Assembly (NCBI RefSeq): GCF_041956535.1
Contig: NW_027192233.1
Location: forward strand, 1 to 64,000
Reading direction: 5' to 3'
Length of the DNA: 64,000 nucleotides
Source of the DNA: Calcarisporiella thermophila CBS 279.70
Taxonomy: Eukaryota > Calcarisporiellomycota
Positions within the stretch are counted from its first letter, which is position 1; each line of letters begins with the position of its first letter. Below, one piece after another: positions 36,420 through 47,332 of this stretch. The notes under the pieces were generated by a model. It saw only the letters and a list, made by a program, of their open reading frames with translations, made no database searches and was not told the DNA's origin. Both the position numbers and the translations under genes were made by a program.

Positions 36420-36593
36420 TGAGATCGTTAAACTAGATAAAAAAACTACAAAGATATCCTAGGATGAAATATTCTGTATCATAAATGATATAGTAATATA
36501 AGAATCCAGTCACAATTTGTGACGCAAAAACAAAAGGTATTTGTTTATTTCATAAATAATAACACATCTTTTAAGCGGGATCAATTCTAGAGC
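36420..36593. promoter_or_regulatory. Shared divergent promoter region, WARS / uS10m
   Basis: Only 174 bp separate the two opposed start codons, so both promoters and both 5' leaders must fit here. Sequence is AT-rich; no specific factor site is assigned. Confidence 0.6.
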
Positions 36594-37450
36594 ATGTCGC
36601 TATTGAACAAGGTAAGATCTTATTTTCATGCTAAAACTTCATGCTAAAACTATTTATGATTCCAATACCATTCAAACTCACACGCTTCCGCTCTCAAGTT
36701 GCCATATCATTCTTTTAGGTCACTTTCCAACTCTAGATTTTTCTCTGCCGCTACTCGCCCTCTTCGGGCCACAGTATCTGCAAAGGAGACAAAAGAGGCC
36801 GCTGAAAAAGTGGATGATATTCTATTAGGTAAATATGATGGTTTTATCCTCCTCATTATCATTTTAAAGGACTAATCCTTTCCATCTAAAATTTAGAACC
36901 CAAAAAAATCAAACCCACACATGGAATCGTCGTCTGCAATCTTCATTTCCGCTCTTATATCCCTCAATACCTCGATTTCTATGTAGATTTCGCGCGTCGT
37001 GCTGCACATGCACTTGGGATTCCATGTTCTGGTCCAGTTTTCTTACCAACTCAGATTTCTCGATGGACTGTTCCACGATCTCCATTCATTCATAAAAAAT
37101 CACAAGAAAATTTTGAGCGAAAGACACACAAGCGTCTATTACAACTGAAGGATGCAAATCGAGAGGTAGTAGAACGATGGCTACACTATGTTAAAGTGAA
37201 TGCACCTGGTGGAGTCGGAATGCGAGCAACTATGTTTGAATGGGAAGAACTTGGATTTGGCAAAAGGATTTTGGAAGAAATGAAACAGCAGCAACATCAA
37301 ATGCAGAGTGGGCTGGAAGAAATTGAAATGGGCGCAAGCAGCGAGGTTCAAGGGGGTGTGAAAGGTCTAGCAGATAAGCTGGTAAAGCAAATGATAGCTG
37401 ATGAAAAGGAACCATTAGTAGAGGAAAAGAGTAAAGGGGCTGAATCATAG
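36594..37450 (+). CDS. RSM10: Mitochondrial small-subunit ribosomal protein uS10m
   Basis: Three exons (36594-36611, 36699-36828, 36897-37450) encode 233 residues. The first exon is just six codons (MSLLNK). The acceptor at 36698 is the one that preserves the frame. The N terminus is rich in Arg, Ser and Phe with few acids, as expected for a mitochondrial targeting peptide. The S10 fold follows: VVCNLHFRSYIPQYLDFYVDF, ALGIPCSGPVFLPT, RWTVPRSPFIHKKSQENFE and RKTHKRLLQLKD. The motifs are those of mitochondrial S10 rather than the cytosolic or plastid forms. The C-terminal ~70 residues form a Glu/Lys/Gln-rich extension. It is a component of the mitoribosome small subunit, near the decoding head. 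Confidence 0.93.
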
Positions 37451-37832
37451 ATGATTTTTATGTATAATTTTCGATCTTTTTACTACGTTATAAATTCTTT
37501 TTTTCATTTAGACATTGGGTGGAGGAAATCTTTTGAAATAAATGTAAAATAATAGCTGGAAGATTACAACATAAATTTTGCAAATGACAATCAAGCTCAA
37601 GGATACTATTATTGCTTAAATAATAACTGCAAATTGAACCGAGAATTGGCAAACATTTTCTCACTTGGTGTAAATGAAGTTTTCTGACACAATTTATTTT
37701 ATAAAATAGCATTGAAAGATGTATATTTATAATAAAAGGGTTTTACAAAATAGCCAAAGAAAGAGGAGGGATATATTATATACATAAAAAGACTAGCAAA
37801 TAGTAAATTGTTATCTGGAGAAGAAAAATTGT
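37451..37832. other. Convergent 3' spacer between uS10m and elongin B-like gene
   Basis: AT-rich spacer of 382 bp holding both 3' untranslated regions; no gene is seen. Confidence 0.5.
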
Positions 37833-38449
37833 CTATGCTTTCCCTTTTCCTTTGTCCTTTCTTGTAATGGAAGCCTCTTCTTCTTCAAGCATATCTTCTT
37901 GAAAATCATTGATCAGTTCTGGCATTACAACTTGCACTTCCTCCCATTTTGCTAACAATTAATCTGTATGCATTAGTTTTCTATAACAAAAATTTTGTTA
38001 ATTAATACACTTACTCTTGCTAGAATCGAAGAAAGTCATGTATAAAATTTGTTCATCCTGCAAACCTAGTTGTTCCACTGTCTGTGAGTCTTCTAAAATC
38101 GTAAAACTTGTAGGTGGGGGGCCGGAAAATGAACCGTTGCCTCCTGTTCCTTTGTATAGACGGATACCGTCGGCATCATTGGGAATGGGTTTTTCATCTG
38201 TAGATGCATCAGTAATTGTGGCATTATTCGAGGGGCGTGAAAGAGATAGACAGCGCAAGATCTTCGATTTTATATCACGGATACTAGAGTTACGCGAAGC
38301 TTCGATGAAAAGTGTGCTCTTATCATGACGGACAAGAAAGCAATAGTCATGAGGCTTTGACTAATGATCAAAAAATTATATTTGAGCCAATTGCCTAAGA
38401 AAACTACTAGAAGTTGAGACAAGTAATAGATAGAAAATGTCATTACCAT
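37833..38449 (-). CDS. Elongin B-like ubiquitin-fold protein
   Basis: Exons 38449-38447, 38360-38015 and 37951-37833 give 155 residues. The first coding exon appears to be only the start codon, because GTAATG follows it at once and no other in-frame ATG precedes the conserved part. The alternative acceptor at 38356 would remove two residues. The body is ubiquitin-like: CFLVRHDKSTLFIEA, SIRDIKSKI, RLYK (as in elongin B EQRLYKD), VEQLGLQDEQILYMTF. The tail KWEEVQVVMPE resembles the elongin B C-terminal VMKP segment. Elongin B pairs with elongin C in cullin-RING ligases and transcription elongation complexes. A Pro/Gly/Ser-rich insert (about residues 60-85) is longer than in animal elongin B. 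Assignment rests on the pattern, not on a search. Confidence 0.72.
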
Positions 38450-38669
38450 CGTCGCGTAACGAAATGCAACTGAGTATTGGAGTTTAGAAAATTACTGGCG
38501 CTCTTTGCCTTGACACGCTCTGAAAATTATATCCGATTCATGCGTAAACAAAATTTTGATGATGTTTCGTTTAACGTCACCAATTCAGGGGGTGGTTAGG
38601 ATTTCTCTGCAAACCTCGAGATCTACTTTCAACATCTAGTTCCTCCAACATAATTCTTCGTTTTTCAAA
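38450..38669. promoter_or_regulatory. Shared divergent promoter region, elongin B-like / NDUFA8
   Basis: 220 bp between opposed start codons. Confidence 0.55.
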
Positions 38670-39324
38670 ATGGCCACGCATAGAGAAGCTGTTATTGTAG
38701 ATACAAAGTTTGTGGATCCCGCACCTATGCCCGATGGTGTTCCAAAAGTCAGTGAAGTTGGAGCAACATCCGCACCGCTCAAATCCGCTGCCTTTTTTAT
38801 CGGTCAATATTGCAAAGATTATAATGAGGATTTCATGCTATGTAAGAATGAAAATGCGGACCCAGCACACTGTCTAAAGGAGGGCAGAAAGGTGACTCGC
38901 TGCGCAATGGATCTGTAAGTTTTCAACATTCTCTAAATTTTTTTTTCCCTTGTTTTATTTTTTTTTTCCACTACTCTCATCAATCATATATTTTCCATTC
39001 AATATCATTTTAACCATACTTTATTACAAAATGCAGGTTACGTAAATTGCGTGAAAACTGCGATAAGGAATTTGAGCAACATTGGCAGTGTCTCGATAAA
39101 AATAATCAGGAGTATACCTTCTGCCGCAAGGAGGAAAACAAGTTTAATAGCTGTGTGTTCAAGAGCCTTGTAAGTATATATATGTCATATATCTTTACTT
39201 AGATACGAATATATATGTACCAATGCTTTTCTTTAAATTCTCATTTTAGGGTCTCGAGAAAGTTATTCCTGGAGCAACTACACAAGTGCATCTAAATGAG
39301 AAACCGCTGCATGCTAAACGTTAG
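38670..39324 (+). CDS. NDUFA8: NADH dehydrogenase (complex I) accessory subunit NDUFA8
   Basis: Exons 38670-38914, 39037-39169 and 39250-39324 encode 150 residues. Twin CX9C motifs are present twice: YCKDYNEDFMLC with HCLKEGRKVTRC, and NCDKEFEQHWQC with FCRKEENKFNSC. This double CHCH arrangement, the length and the N-terminal segment before the first Cys match NDUFA8, a complex I subunit on the intermembrane-space side imported by the Mia40 route. It has no cleavable presequence, as expected for that import pathway. Presence of complex I agrees with a filamentous, non-Saccharomyces fungus. It is followed 195 bp later by the RING-CH gene on the same strand. Confidence 0.94.
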
Positions 39325-39519
39325 AACCTGTGTTGTGTTAATAGATTCTTGTTCTTCTTCCTTTTTTTTCTTTTCTTATTATAAACTGTCTTTTCTATAT
39401 ATTTTCGAAAATATTTTGAGCACCAAGGCCAAATACGCGCTTTTGAAATTTAGAGAAATTGTGACCGCATCCAATATGACTGCTGTAAGAACTTGCTCTT
39501 TTCCTTCGAATTTTAAAAA

Positions 39520-40624
39520 ATGGAGAAGTTGGAGACCACAGTTGAATCTTCTGAATTACGACACCGAGCAAAGGACAGCCTCAAAAGTTTGGATAATGAA
39601 CAAGAGAATGCTAATTTAGGAGTAAATGAGCCATCATCACTAAATGAGAAAACTCCTGGCACGAACCAAAATGGAGAAAGCGCTGAGGAAATAAGAGGAG
39701 GAGAAAACACTAGATCAGGGCGGGATGACCGCATCTGTAGAATATGTCTTGCTGGCGTGGAAGAGGAAGAAGAATTAGGCCGATTATTTAGTCCATGCCT
39801 TTGCAATGGAACGATGTAAGCGAAAGATTCTCACCATCACCCCCTTACATTTCATAAGCAACGCGAAATTGATGTCTTGCCATTTTCTGATTCTTCTCTG
39901 AAAACAATTAAACTAGGAAATATGTACACGTCAATTGTTTGAATCGCTGGCGAGTCTCAAGTCGCAAGAGCTCCTCATATTTTCAATGCGATAGCTGCAA
40001 ATTCAAATACCGCTATAACCGAACTACATATGCAAAGATATTTTCTAGTGAGAGTATGTGCTATTTCGCCATTCACCCTCCTTTCAACCTCTTTTTTATT
40101 TTCTGCCTCCTTTTTATATTTATTTTTTTTTATTAACGATTCTCTTCTTATCTTGACTAGTTTCTCTAACTTTTATCACTCTATTGGTGTTCCTGATCTA
40201 CGCCTTCCTTGCTGGATTCCTCATGAAAATCATACTTCATTTTATCGATACTCCAGAAGCACCCCCCTCCTCACCGGCAAATCAAATCCTGCCCTACTAT
40301 GAACCCCTCACTTGGCGTGAAGTTTTCACCGTTGATGGTGCCCACATGCTTCTCGGGTTACTCTTTGTAGGCTTCATCGGATTTCTCCAAATCTTACTCT
40401 CACTTGTCTGGCTCGGTCCATTCCAAGGATGGGGAGGGCTTCGGGTAATCCGGGTTGGAGGTGGAGGGAATCGGGACGAAGGTCGATTGAATGGTGCTGT
40501 TTTAACTATACTTGTAGTAATTGGGGGGCTAAGAGCCATCTATGGAATATGGATGGGGGTAAGACGTTTGAACCGGAGACTCCTGAATTCGGTGGAAATG
40601 GCAATTCTAGATGTAAACCAGTAG
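39520..40624 (+). CDS. RING-CH (MARCH-type) membrane E3 ubiquitin ligase
   Basis: Exons 39520-39815, 39917-40047 and 40161-40624 encode 296 residues. A hydrophilic N-terminal 70 residues precede a C4HC3 RINGv domain: CRICLAG, then PCLCNGTMKYVHVNCLNRW, then FQCDSCKFKY. The second intron (113 bp, donor GTGAGA at 40048) is needed for correct phase. The C-terminal half has a hydrophobic segment starting TFITLLVFLIYAF, a second one (MLLGLLFVGFIGFLQILLSLVW) and a third near AVLTILVVIGGLRAIYG. It should be an ER or endomembrane ligase passing ubiquitin to membrane substrates; the substrate cannot be told. A basic patch follows the last segment. Confidence 0.9.
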
Positions 40625-40869
40625 TGACCAGCTACTGTATTCAATGAAATTTCCTCCGTTGTGAATAATTTGCCACGCTTCTTTAATTTGATCCCATATT
40701 CAACAATGATTCTCCAATACATTTAGAGTATTCTAACAAAAAACTTACGCTATTTTCCAAAGCCAAAATTGAGCGCTGTTTCCTGTTAGATCAATGTTTT
40801 TCTTTCATTCTCGATAAATCATTCTTATTAGGGGTAAAGCTTGATATATTATCCACCGAGGTGAATATA

Positions 40870-43800
40870 CTAAGATACTGGTAACAATTCGCCCACCAAC
40901 ACTCGCTCATATTCCTCCATGACTCGTTGCAATCTTATCAACACTGAAGCACATACCTCTCTAACTCTCTCTTCTCGAGTCGTTTCAAGCGCTTCTAGTG
41001 CCCAATCTTTACACTCTACGACTTCTTTTCCAAAAGAATTAACTAGAGTTTGCGAGGACAGCGTGTTGATGGTGACAAGAATCCCAAAAAATAGGGCAGC
41101 CAAGCTTCCAACATGTCGAACATGGCGTAGAGAAAGAGCAAAATCAATATATTCACGGCACATTTGATTGATATGAGGCGTATTCGCTAAATAATATTAT
41201 AACAATTGTCTGCTTAGATCATTATATATTCAAAAAGAAAGTAACTACGACATACTCGAACAATGCAAAAGTATTCCAAGGGCAGTGATGAATCTCTCTA
41301 GGAGAACTGGTTCCTGCATAGGATGATAGCCCATCGCCCTATTCAGCCATGTGAATAATTATCAATAATCTGGAATAGCCTTAGCAGATCATACACAGAG
41401 CAGCACATACCCTGTACACATTTTCTGCCACCACCCTGCTAATAGAGGGAAAAAAAATGTTCTTGCATATTTTGCGAAACGGTTTTTTTGGGCGGTATTC
41501 AACGGACGCTGAGCGTGGAAGCGACGCGTCTTTCCACCACGCAGCTCTGAGACTTCATGGAGCGAGTCAGCCAAAGGATTACGTTGTGATTGAAGTGTGA
41601 GATCCTGAATTTGACTAGCGAGATAGTCAATAGTTTGTGGAGGCTTAGAGCGGTCAAACGATTTGGTCCTGCTCGAAAGATGCTTAAAACAATAGTGATG
41701 AGGTTAGTAGAGAAACAACCAAATTCAGAATTGAATGGTTGAGTGAATACCGAATCCACTCCAGCAAGTTCTTTGGCTCCAGCAACTAATCCTGATAAAA
41801 TTACAAAGCGTTGTCCAAGGGAATATTCTTTTGCAAAAAATTGCTCCACGATATACGGAACTGCGATCTCTGGTGCGCTTACTATGAGAGCGATCAAGGC
41901 TGCCTGTCTACATGAACTAAACTCCTCGAAATCATAATTGTCCTGTAACCCAATTATACAACGAGCAAGTTCAACAGCCAACTCTCCTAGAAAAGATCGT
42001 AGAAAAATAGAGCGTTAGATCGTATTTTCTATTCAAAACATTAATTCATAGTACCTAGCTCTGTTCCGACTCCAGCTTTCTGTCGAATCAACCCCTCGGC
42101 CTCTCGAAGCCCTAGTTCAAGTCGGTCTGGATCTTCGTGTGCACGCAAGTAAACAAGCAGCTCCCCAATGTATACCGGCTTCTTGATGCGCTTGGCTTTT
42201 GGCTTTCCTCGCTGACTCTCCTTCACGTCTTCATCCTCATCTTCCATAGGATACGGAACTAAACTGTCTTCCGAGGTAGCATCACTAAAGGCTTCATCGT
42301 CTCCGTTGTCCTCTATATAAATATTAATATATAACTTGAAATTCTATTTGGCTTATAATTAGAGATTTTACCATTTGCATAATGGAGTTCCACGATTGAA
42401 TCTGGATCATCTTCCAATTCCTCGATATTTTCCTGGGAAGCTAAATCTTTATCAGCGATACCTGTATGTACTGTATCAACGACCCCCTCAATGTTATCCT
42501 CCGCTACCTCCTGGAATTCTTCTCTCTCGTCAACAGAAACAATCCCATCTTGTGCATTCACCAACTCAGCAAGAGCAACCATATCTTCGTCTGACCAATC
42601 CAATCCAAAATCAAGCGCTGTACCATTTGGATTGCTTTTTTTCGATATAATTTCGGCCGTCATCTGCAATTAAAAGAGCCGAATATTTAAAATAATTTTC
42701 GTCACGAGGTTCACAAAAGATAAAAGTTACCATTCCCAATTTTCGTATATCCTCCGCAGTACTGTCCAAATAAAAAGTCATTCCTCTTAGCATAGGGCCA
42801 TTTTGAAATATCGAGGCAAGCTGGGTCTGAGACAGATATCCGGTCACGAGAAGAAGAGCTCCAGTGAGGTATTTTTGTTGCTCGAGCGATGCGTGCCCTA
42901 TAAATACAGGATCAATCCATGCCTCGGCTATCAACTTGGCATCTTCTAATAGCCCATTATTCTCAGCTGATGAAATAAAAATTACTTTGAGAATGTGACT
43001 TTAATCCAATTCTGCTATAGTATTACCTTCCTCCATCGGAAAATCACTTAGCAAACAAGTTGCAATTCTTAGCGACCCAAATCCGTATACCTGCCCACCA
43101 AGAATGATTCTTCGTATTATTATACTCCTTAATATAACTTCATCTCCCGTCATGCTTGGCTTTTTTGCAAATGGCCCTATCCAGGAACGCAGCCATCTAG
43201 CAATTTTTCTAATTTCCCGTTTCGATCTCTGAGTCGGAGAGATATATTTGTTTGACGGGTACAAATCCGATAAATGAGAAAAAAGTGCAGTTATAAAGCG
43301 TTCAAGAGAAGATTGGCTGAGATTGTCAAAAACTAGTTTCCATGCTTGCATGTATAAGATAGGCTCAGAGGCGGAGGTGAGAAAACGAGAACGGACGCGA
43401 GAATAAAAACTTTCGATAGCCGGCTCTTCAGGTCAAATAATTGAATAATATAAAATAAATAAAAATGAAGAAGATGCAACCAATTGCCTAATAATATCAC
43501 TTACGTGTGCATCCCAATCGACATAGCTTTTCAAGGAAATTGCTAGCTGCATATGCTAAAGTGTCTATTGAAGCTTCAAAAAATTACGACCATGATAGAT
43601 ATTGTAAGTGACCATGAAAATGAACTCCAAATAACACAATATGGCATATTTACTGAATTGAGGAGAAGAGTTGTGAGCATCCCATATCATGACTTCGAAC
43701 CGTTCTGAAAGATACTTAAAATATAGTCTAATGTCGAATTAGCATATACTACATCCAATCATAATTATTCGCAATATCTATAAAAACATACTTGTCATAA

Positions 43801-44559
43801 AAGAAATCCGCATCATCAGCCAATTCCTCTCCCGGTCGCATCTCCATTATGACTAAATAATTAGCAATCCTAGTTGGCACAGAACACAGCAAGTCTACCA
43901 CTTCTCTCCAATCCTTCTTTTCCCCTAAGCTCTCCTCGTTATCGAAAAATATCGCTTGGAAAAAATCTTCCATATTAAAGCAAGTGAGCAGCCGCCGAAG
44001 AATACGTACTACTGTTTTCACCAGATATGAATGCAAAGGTGCATCACCGGCGCGCAAGTTTGCGACTAGCACCTTAAAAGACACCATAGCCATTTTTCTT
44101 ACGTTTACTTTTTGTGTGTTTTCACTGACAAAAGGAACAAAACATCCTTCAAAACACTGTGTCTGAACGATGGATAATGAAGTGATGAACTCGATTGGTA
44201 GCTGAAGAAGATGTTGGAGAGGGCGAGTCCATAACGAAGTGATCGAATGCAAACTTAAAGGAGGAGAGAGAGCGCGTAGAATAATAGAATAATCGTGCCC
44301 AATTTTAAGTATTTCAGCTGGAGATATTGAACTGGACAAGATGTTTTTAATAGTGCTCCGAAGGAGGTCCTCAATGACCTTACAAATCAAATGTCAGTAG
44401 ATCAAAGTAACAGTCTACTATTTAGCCTTTTATCACCTTGTTTCTTGTAATTTGCCCATGTTTCTGAGCCATTTCTCTCAGATCCGCTAATGTTCTCGAG
44501 TTTTCTTCTACATTTCTAGCGGAGCTAGGCGGCCTGGGTTGCCTTTCATGCAACTCCAT
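40870..44559 (-). CDS. TEL2: Telomere length regulator TEL2 (TELO2), TTT complex
   Basis: Twelve exons on the minus strand (44559-44437, 44378-43792, 43727-43654, 43573-43505, 43425-43027, 42966-42731, 42663-42372, 42312-42055, 41986-41751, 41682-41411, 41338-41256, 41186-40870) close in phase to 981 residues. The diagnostic Telomere_reg-2 domain (about residues 635-750) reads KPVYIGELLVYLRAHEDPDR, GLIRQKAGVGTELGE, DFEEFSSCRQAALIALIVSAPE and KEYSLGQRFVILSGL. The rest is alpha-solenoid. An acidic linker (exon 7 and the start of exon 8) precedes the domain, as in other TEL2 proteins. TEL2 works with TTI1, TTI2 and Hsp90 to stabilise PIKK kinases (TOR, ATM, ATR). Introns are 58-80 bp. A shorter alternative second intron of 25 bp was rejected. 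Confidence 0.92.
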
Positions 44560-44687
44560 ACTTGTAGGCTGTAGCCTTTGCAATGCGTTTACGAGAAGTA
44601 TTAAATGAATTACAATGATTTAAAACTGCGTGACTGGCATTTTCGATCCCTAACCTCCTTCTCTCCCGCTCTCCACATTGCCGCCCG
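44560..44687. promoter_or_regulatory. Shared divergent promoter region, TEL2 / type I membrane protein
   Basis: 128 bp between opposed start codons, the tightest divergent pair in the window. Confidence 0.55.
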
Positions 44688-45522
44688 ATGCATTTACTAT
44701 CCCTCATTTTGGCCCTTTTCTTTTCACTGATCTCTGTGAGGGCAAATACGGCGATAAGAAGATTTCACGTATCATATGACGATCCCATCTCGCGCTTACC
44801 AGATGGAATAACAGAGGATTTGTTTACCGAAATGTAAAAGATATTCCAATAATCTTCTTAGCTGGCTACTAACTATTTTATCTTTTTCTTGTTAATGTTA
44901 GCAAGGTGCTCAAAGCACCATATGAGTTTGTCACTCGTGAGTTCATTACACCTGGTGGCGAACAGTGGTATAAAATCGCTGGCCTAAAAACAGGTGACAA
45001 TTATGAACTGAGAATATCATACCCGTCTACGGTAATTATGGATTGGAGAGTTTTCAATTGTCTAGTCTGAATTCATGACAGTTATGTTAGCATCCCACGG
45101 GATTCTCGCTAGATCTATTTTCAGGAAATGATGGTAGAATGGTATGATATTCTTTTACTTTGATATAATTTTTCCTCTCCCCTTCCCCTAGTATTCAATT
45201 TATATTATTTGTTTAAAATCACAGAGCAAGTGGTTACGAGTTCGCGCTGAATATGAAGGATATTCGCACTTGCCTAATCGCGAAAGTATCCCTGTTCCTT
45301 TTAACATTGGTATTTTTTTTTGTCGGCACTTAGTTTATATATATTAGTTAACATTTGATAATGGTAGTTTTAGAAAGACTCGTTTACGGGCTCTCCATCC
45401 AGGCCTATAAGTTGGCATTGACCATTCTTTTAACAATTCTTGCCGGAATATATTTCGTGGTCCCCGCTGTGAAGCGACAACTGGAGAAGGTGGAGAAAGA
45501 GGAGGATGAAAAAGAAAAATAA
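44688..45522 (+). CDS. Type I membrane protein, probably ER, function unknown
   Basis: Exons 44688-44833, 44902-45031, 45091-45141, 45225-45309 and 45374-45522 close in phase to 186 residues. Residues 1-20 form a signal peptide. A lumenal domain of about 110 residues follows, with the segment GEQWYKIAGLKTGDNYELRI, then SYPST, and later SKWLRVRAEYEGYSH. A single transmembrane helix (LALTILLTILAGIYFVV) is followed by a short Lys/Glu-rich cytosolic tail ending KEEDEKEK. The layout suggests an ER-resident accessory protein with a lysine-rich tail. I cannot name the family, and the tail is not a strict KKXX signal. Five exons with correct phase and its place in a dense conserved block make it a real gene. 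Confidence 0.75.
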
Positions 45523-45663
45523 AGTGTCGCTTTGTTTAATTTGTAATTAAATAAATAGATATTATCCCACCAGCGTTATCAAAGCAAAGTGTATAACTTT
45601 TTAACAAGGAAATATGCAGATGGACTTGTGCAATACCGAGATAAAAAACCATCAGAAACCATC

Positions 45664-47171
45664 CTATGTTCGCCGCCGCTTGAATGGCATTCGGCGATGC
45701 TCTTTCGCCGCATTCCGTTTCCTGCGCTTTTCAATTGCCTTCTCGATGGCCTTGGGATCCTTCTTGAGTTCGTTGAAGCGCTCAACCAACTCGAGTTTCT
45801 TTTCATCCGCTATAAATAGTGGGGAGGATTAGTGATCAGCCGTCTAATCTCTCCACCAAAATGGCCGAAAACACTCACATTTCTTCAAGAAGTATGGCTT
45901 CTTGCCCTCGGAAATCAACTTCATTTCGGCCTTCTTACGCGCTCGCTTCAATTCCTTCAAATGTTTTTCTCTCTTCAGAGCTGCTTCTTTCGATTCCTAG
46001 AGTGTAGAAAATAGGAGCCAATATCAACTATATATTCCTTGTTTATAAAAAAAAATAAACCAAGGCTGTACCAATCGCTTCAGCTCTCCTAGTAGTCTCT
46101 CTTTCTCTAATGGGTTTTTTGTTTTCTTCAACTTCTCTTTTAGCTGGCTAAGCTCAGATTGTTTGTAATCCGCAATAAAACTGTATGACTTTTCAAACAG
46201 ATCCTGATTGAGTTTGCCAGAAAGTTGATCGAAGCGTGGATCGCGTCGTTTCTATCGAAAATTAAAGGAAATTAAAAAAATAAGTGAAAATTGTTGAAAA
46301 AAACAAAAACAAAACTTACCGTAGCTTCTATCGGCACCACTTCACGGAATCTACTTACTGGCCTCTTGATAGAAATTTCCATAGGCCTATCAGATATATT
46401 AGTATTTAAATCCAGAAAGACTGGAACTACAATATAAAGATTGGAAAAGATATTTACGCATTCTTATGCTTTCGCTTCTCGATTTCCGCTTGCTTTCTGG
46501 TATTTTTGGCAACTTTTTTCTCCTTCTTCTTTTCTTTAGGTCGGCTCTCTTCTTCGTCTGTGTCCTCTTCTGAGTCATGCGTAGCTTGTTTGCGGAAATT
46601 CTTATGGAATGCCTTCATTCCAACTTTCTCCTGAATTTCGGCGAGCTTTTCAAAAGGAATGTTAGCTAGACTTTGTTCTATCCGTTCCTATAGAAGTGAA
46701 ATTCAAGGGTGATTAGCTAGAATATTTAGTGAGAACATTTCGATAGAATGAGTACAATTTCATCGTCTACTCTAGATTCGTCAGAATCCGTATCATCGTC
46801 TGATCTATCATCAGAATCTGATTGCGAATCTTCACTCACTTCTTCCTCTTCCTCCTCCCCTTCCTCTTCCTCTTCCTCTTCTAATCCATCATCGCCAGAT
46901 TCTGCATGTTCTCCATCATAATTTTGTACTTCATTATCTGTCCCTGATTCTTCACCTTCGCTAGCTTGATCGAAAGCCATCATTCTTCGCTCCGCTCGTA
47001 ACCGATCTTCATCCTAAAATGCATCATCAAGTTAATGAGATTAGGATTATTTGATATATAAACCACCAAAATAATGTAGCCTACAATACGTAAATTATTT
47101 GTCCTCGAGTTACTCCTCCTCCTGCTATTACTTGCAATTGTGTTCATATCTTTCTGTTTTGGTTTGGGCAT
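45664..47171 (-). CDS. RRP36: rRNA-processing protein RRP36
   Basis: Seven exons on the minus strand (47171-47085, 47013-46756, 46687-46458, 46386-46320, 46251-46072, 45996-45879, 45809-45664) close in phase to 361 residues. The N-terminal half is a very acidic Glu/Asp/Ser stretch. The diagnostic RRP36 block (PF06102) follows: ISIKRPVSRFREVVPI, KRRDPRFDQLSGKLNQDLFE, KSYSFIADYKQSEL, then long charged helices and the C-terminal basic end MPFKRRRT. RRP36 acts in the nucleolus in early cleavage of the 35S pre-rRNA within the small-subunit processome. Exon 46320-46386 is only 67 bp and carries the start of the conserved block. The gene is convergent with the membrane-protein gene, 141 bp away. Confidence 0.93.
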
Positions 47172-47281
47172 TTTGATAACTCTTTTCAGTATACTGCCTA
47201 TGTGTCAAATTCAAGCTTTAATCATTAGCGGCTTAGTTTATTTACCTCGGGACTGCTTTTTCATTAATCTTTTAGAGAACA

Positions 47282-47332
47282 GACGGAATATTAAACAAAA
47301 TGTAGGATCTACATTTTGTTTTATATTCCGTC
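47282..47332. repeat. Near-perfect inverted repeat (hairpin), 23-bp arms
   Basis: Arms 47282-47304 and 47310-47332 are reverse complements with one mismatch, separated by GGATC. It lies 110 bp upstream of the RRP36 start codon. It could be a cruciform, a transcription-factor palindrome or the relic of a tiny foldback element. Confidence 0.8.

Noticed and set aside
43728-43756. A 25-bp intron in TEL2 with donor GTAGTA
   Set aside because: Far shorter than every other intron in the gene; a GTATGT donor at 43791 gives a 64-bp intron in the same phase.
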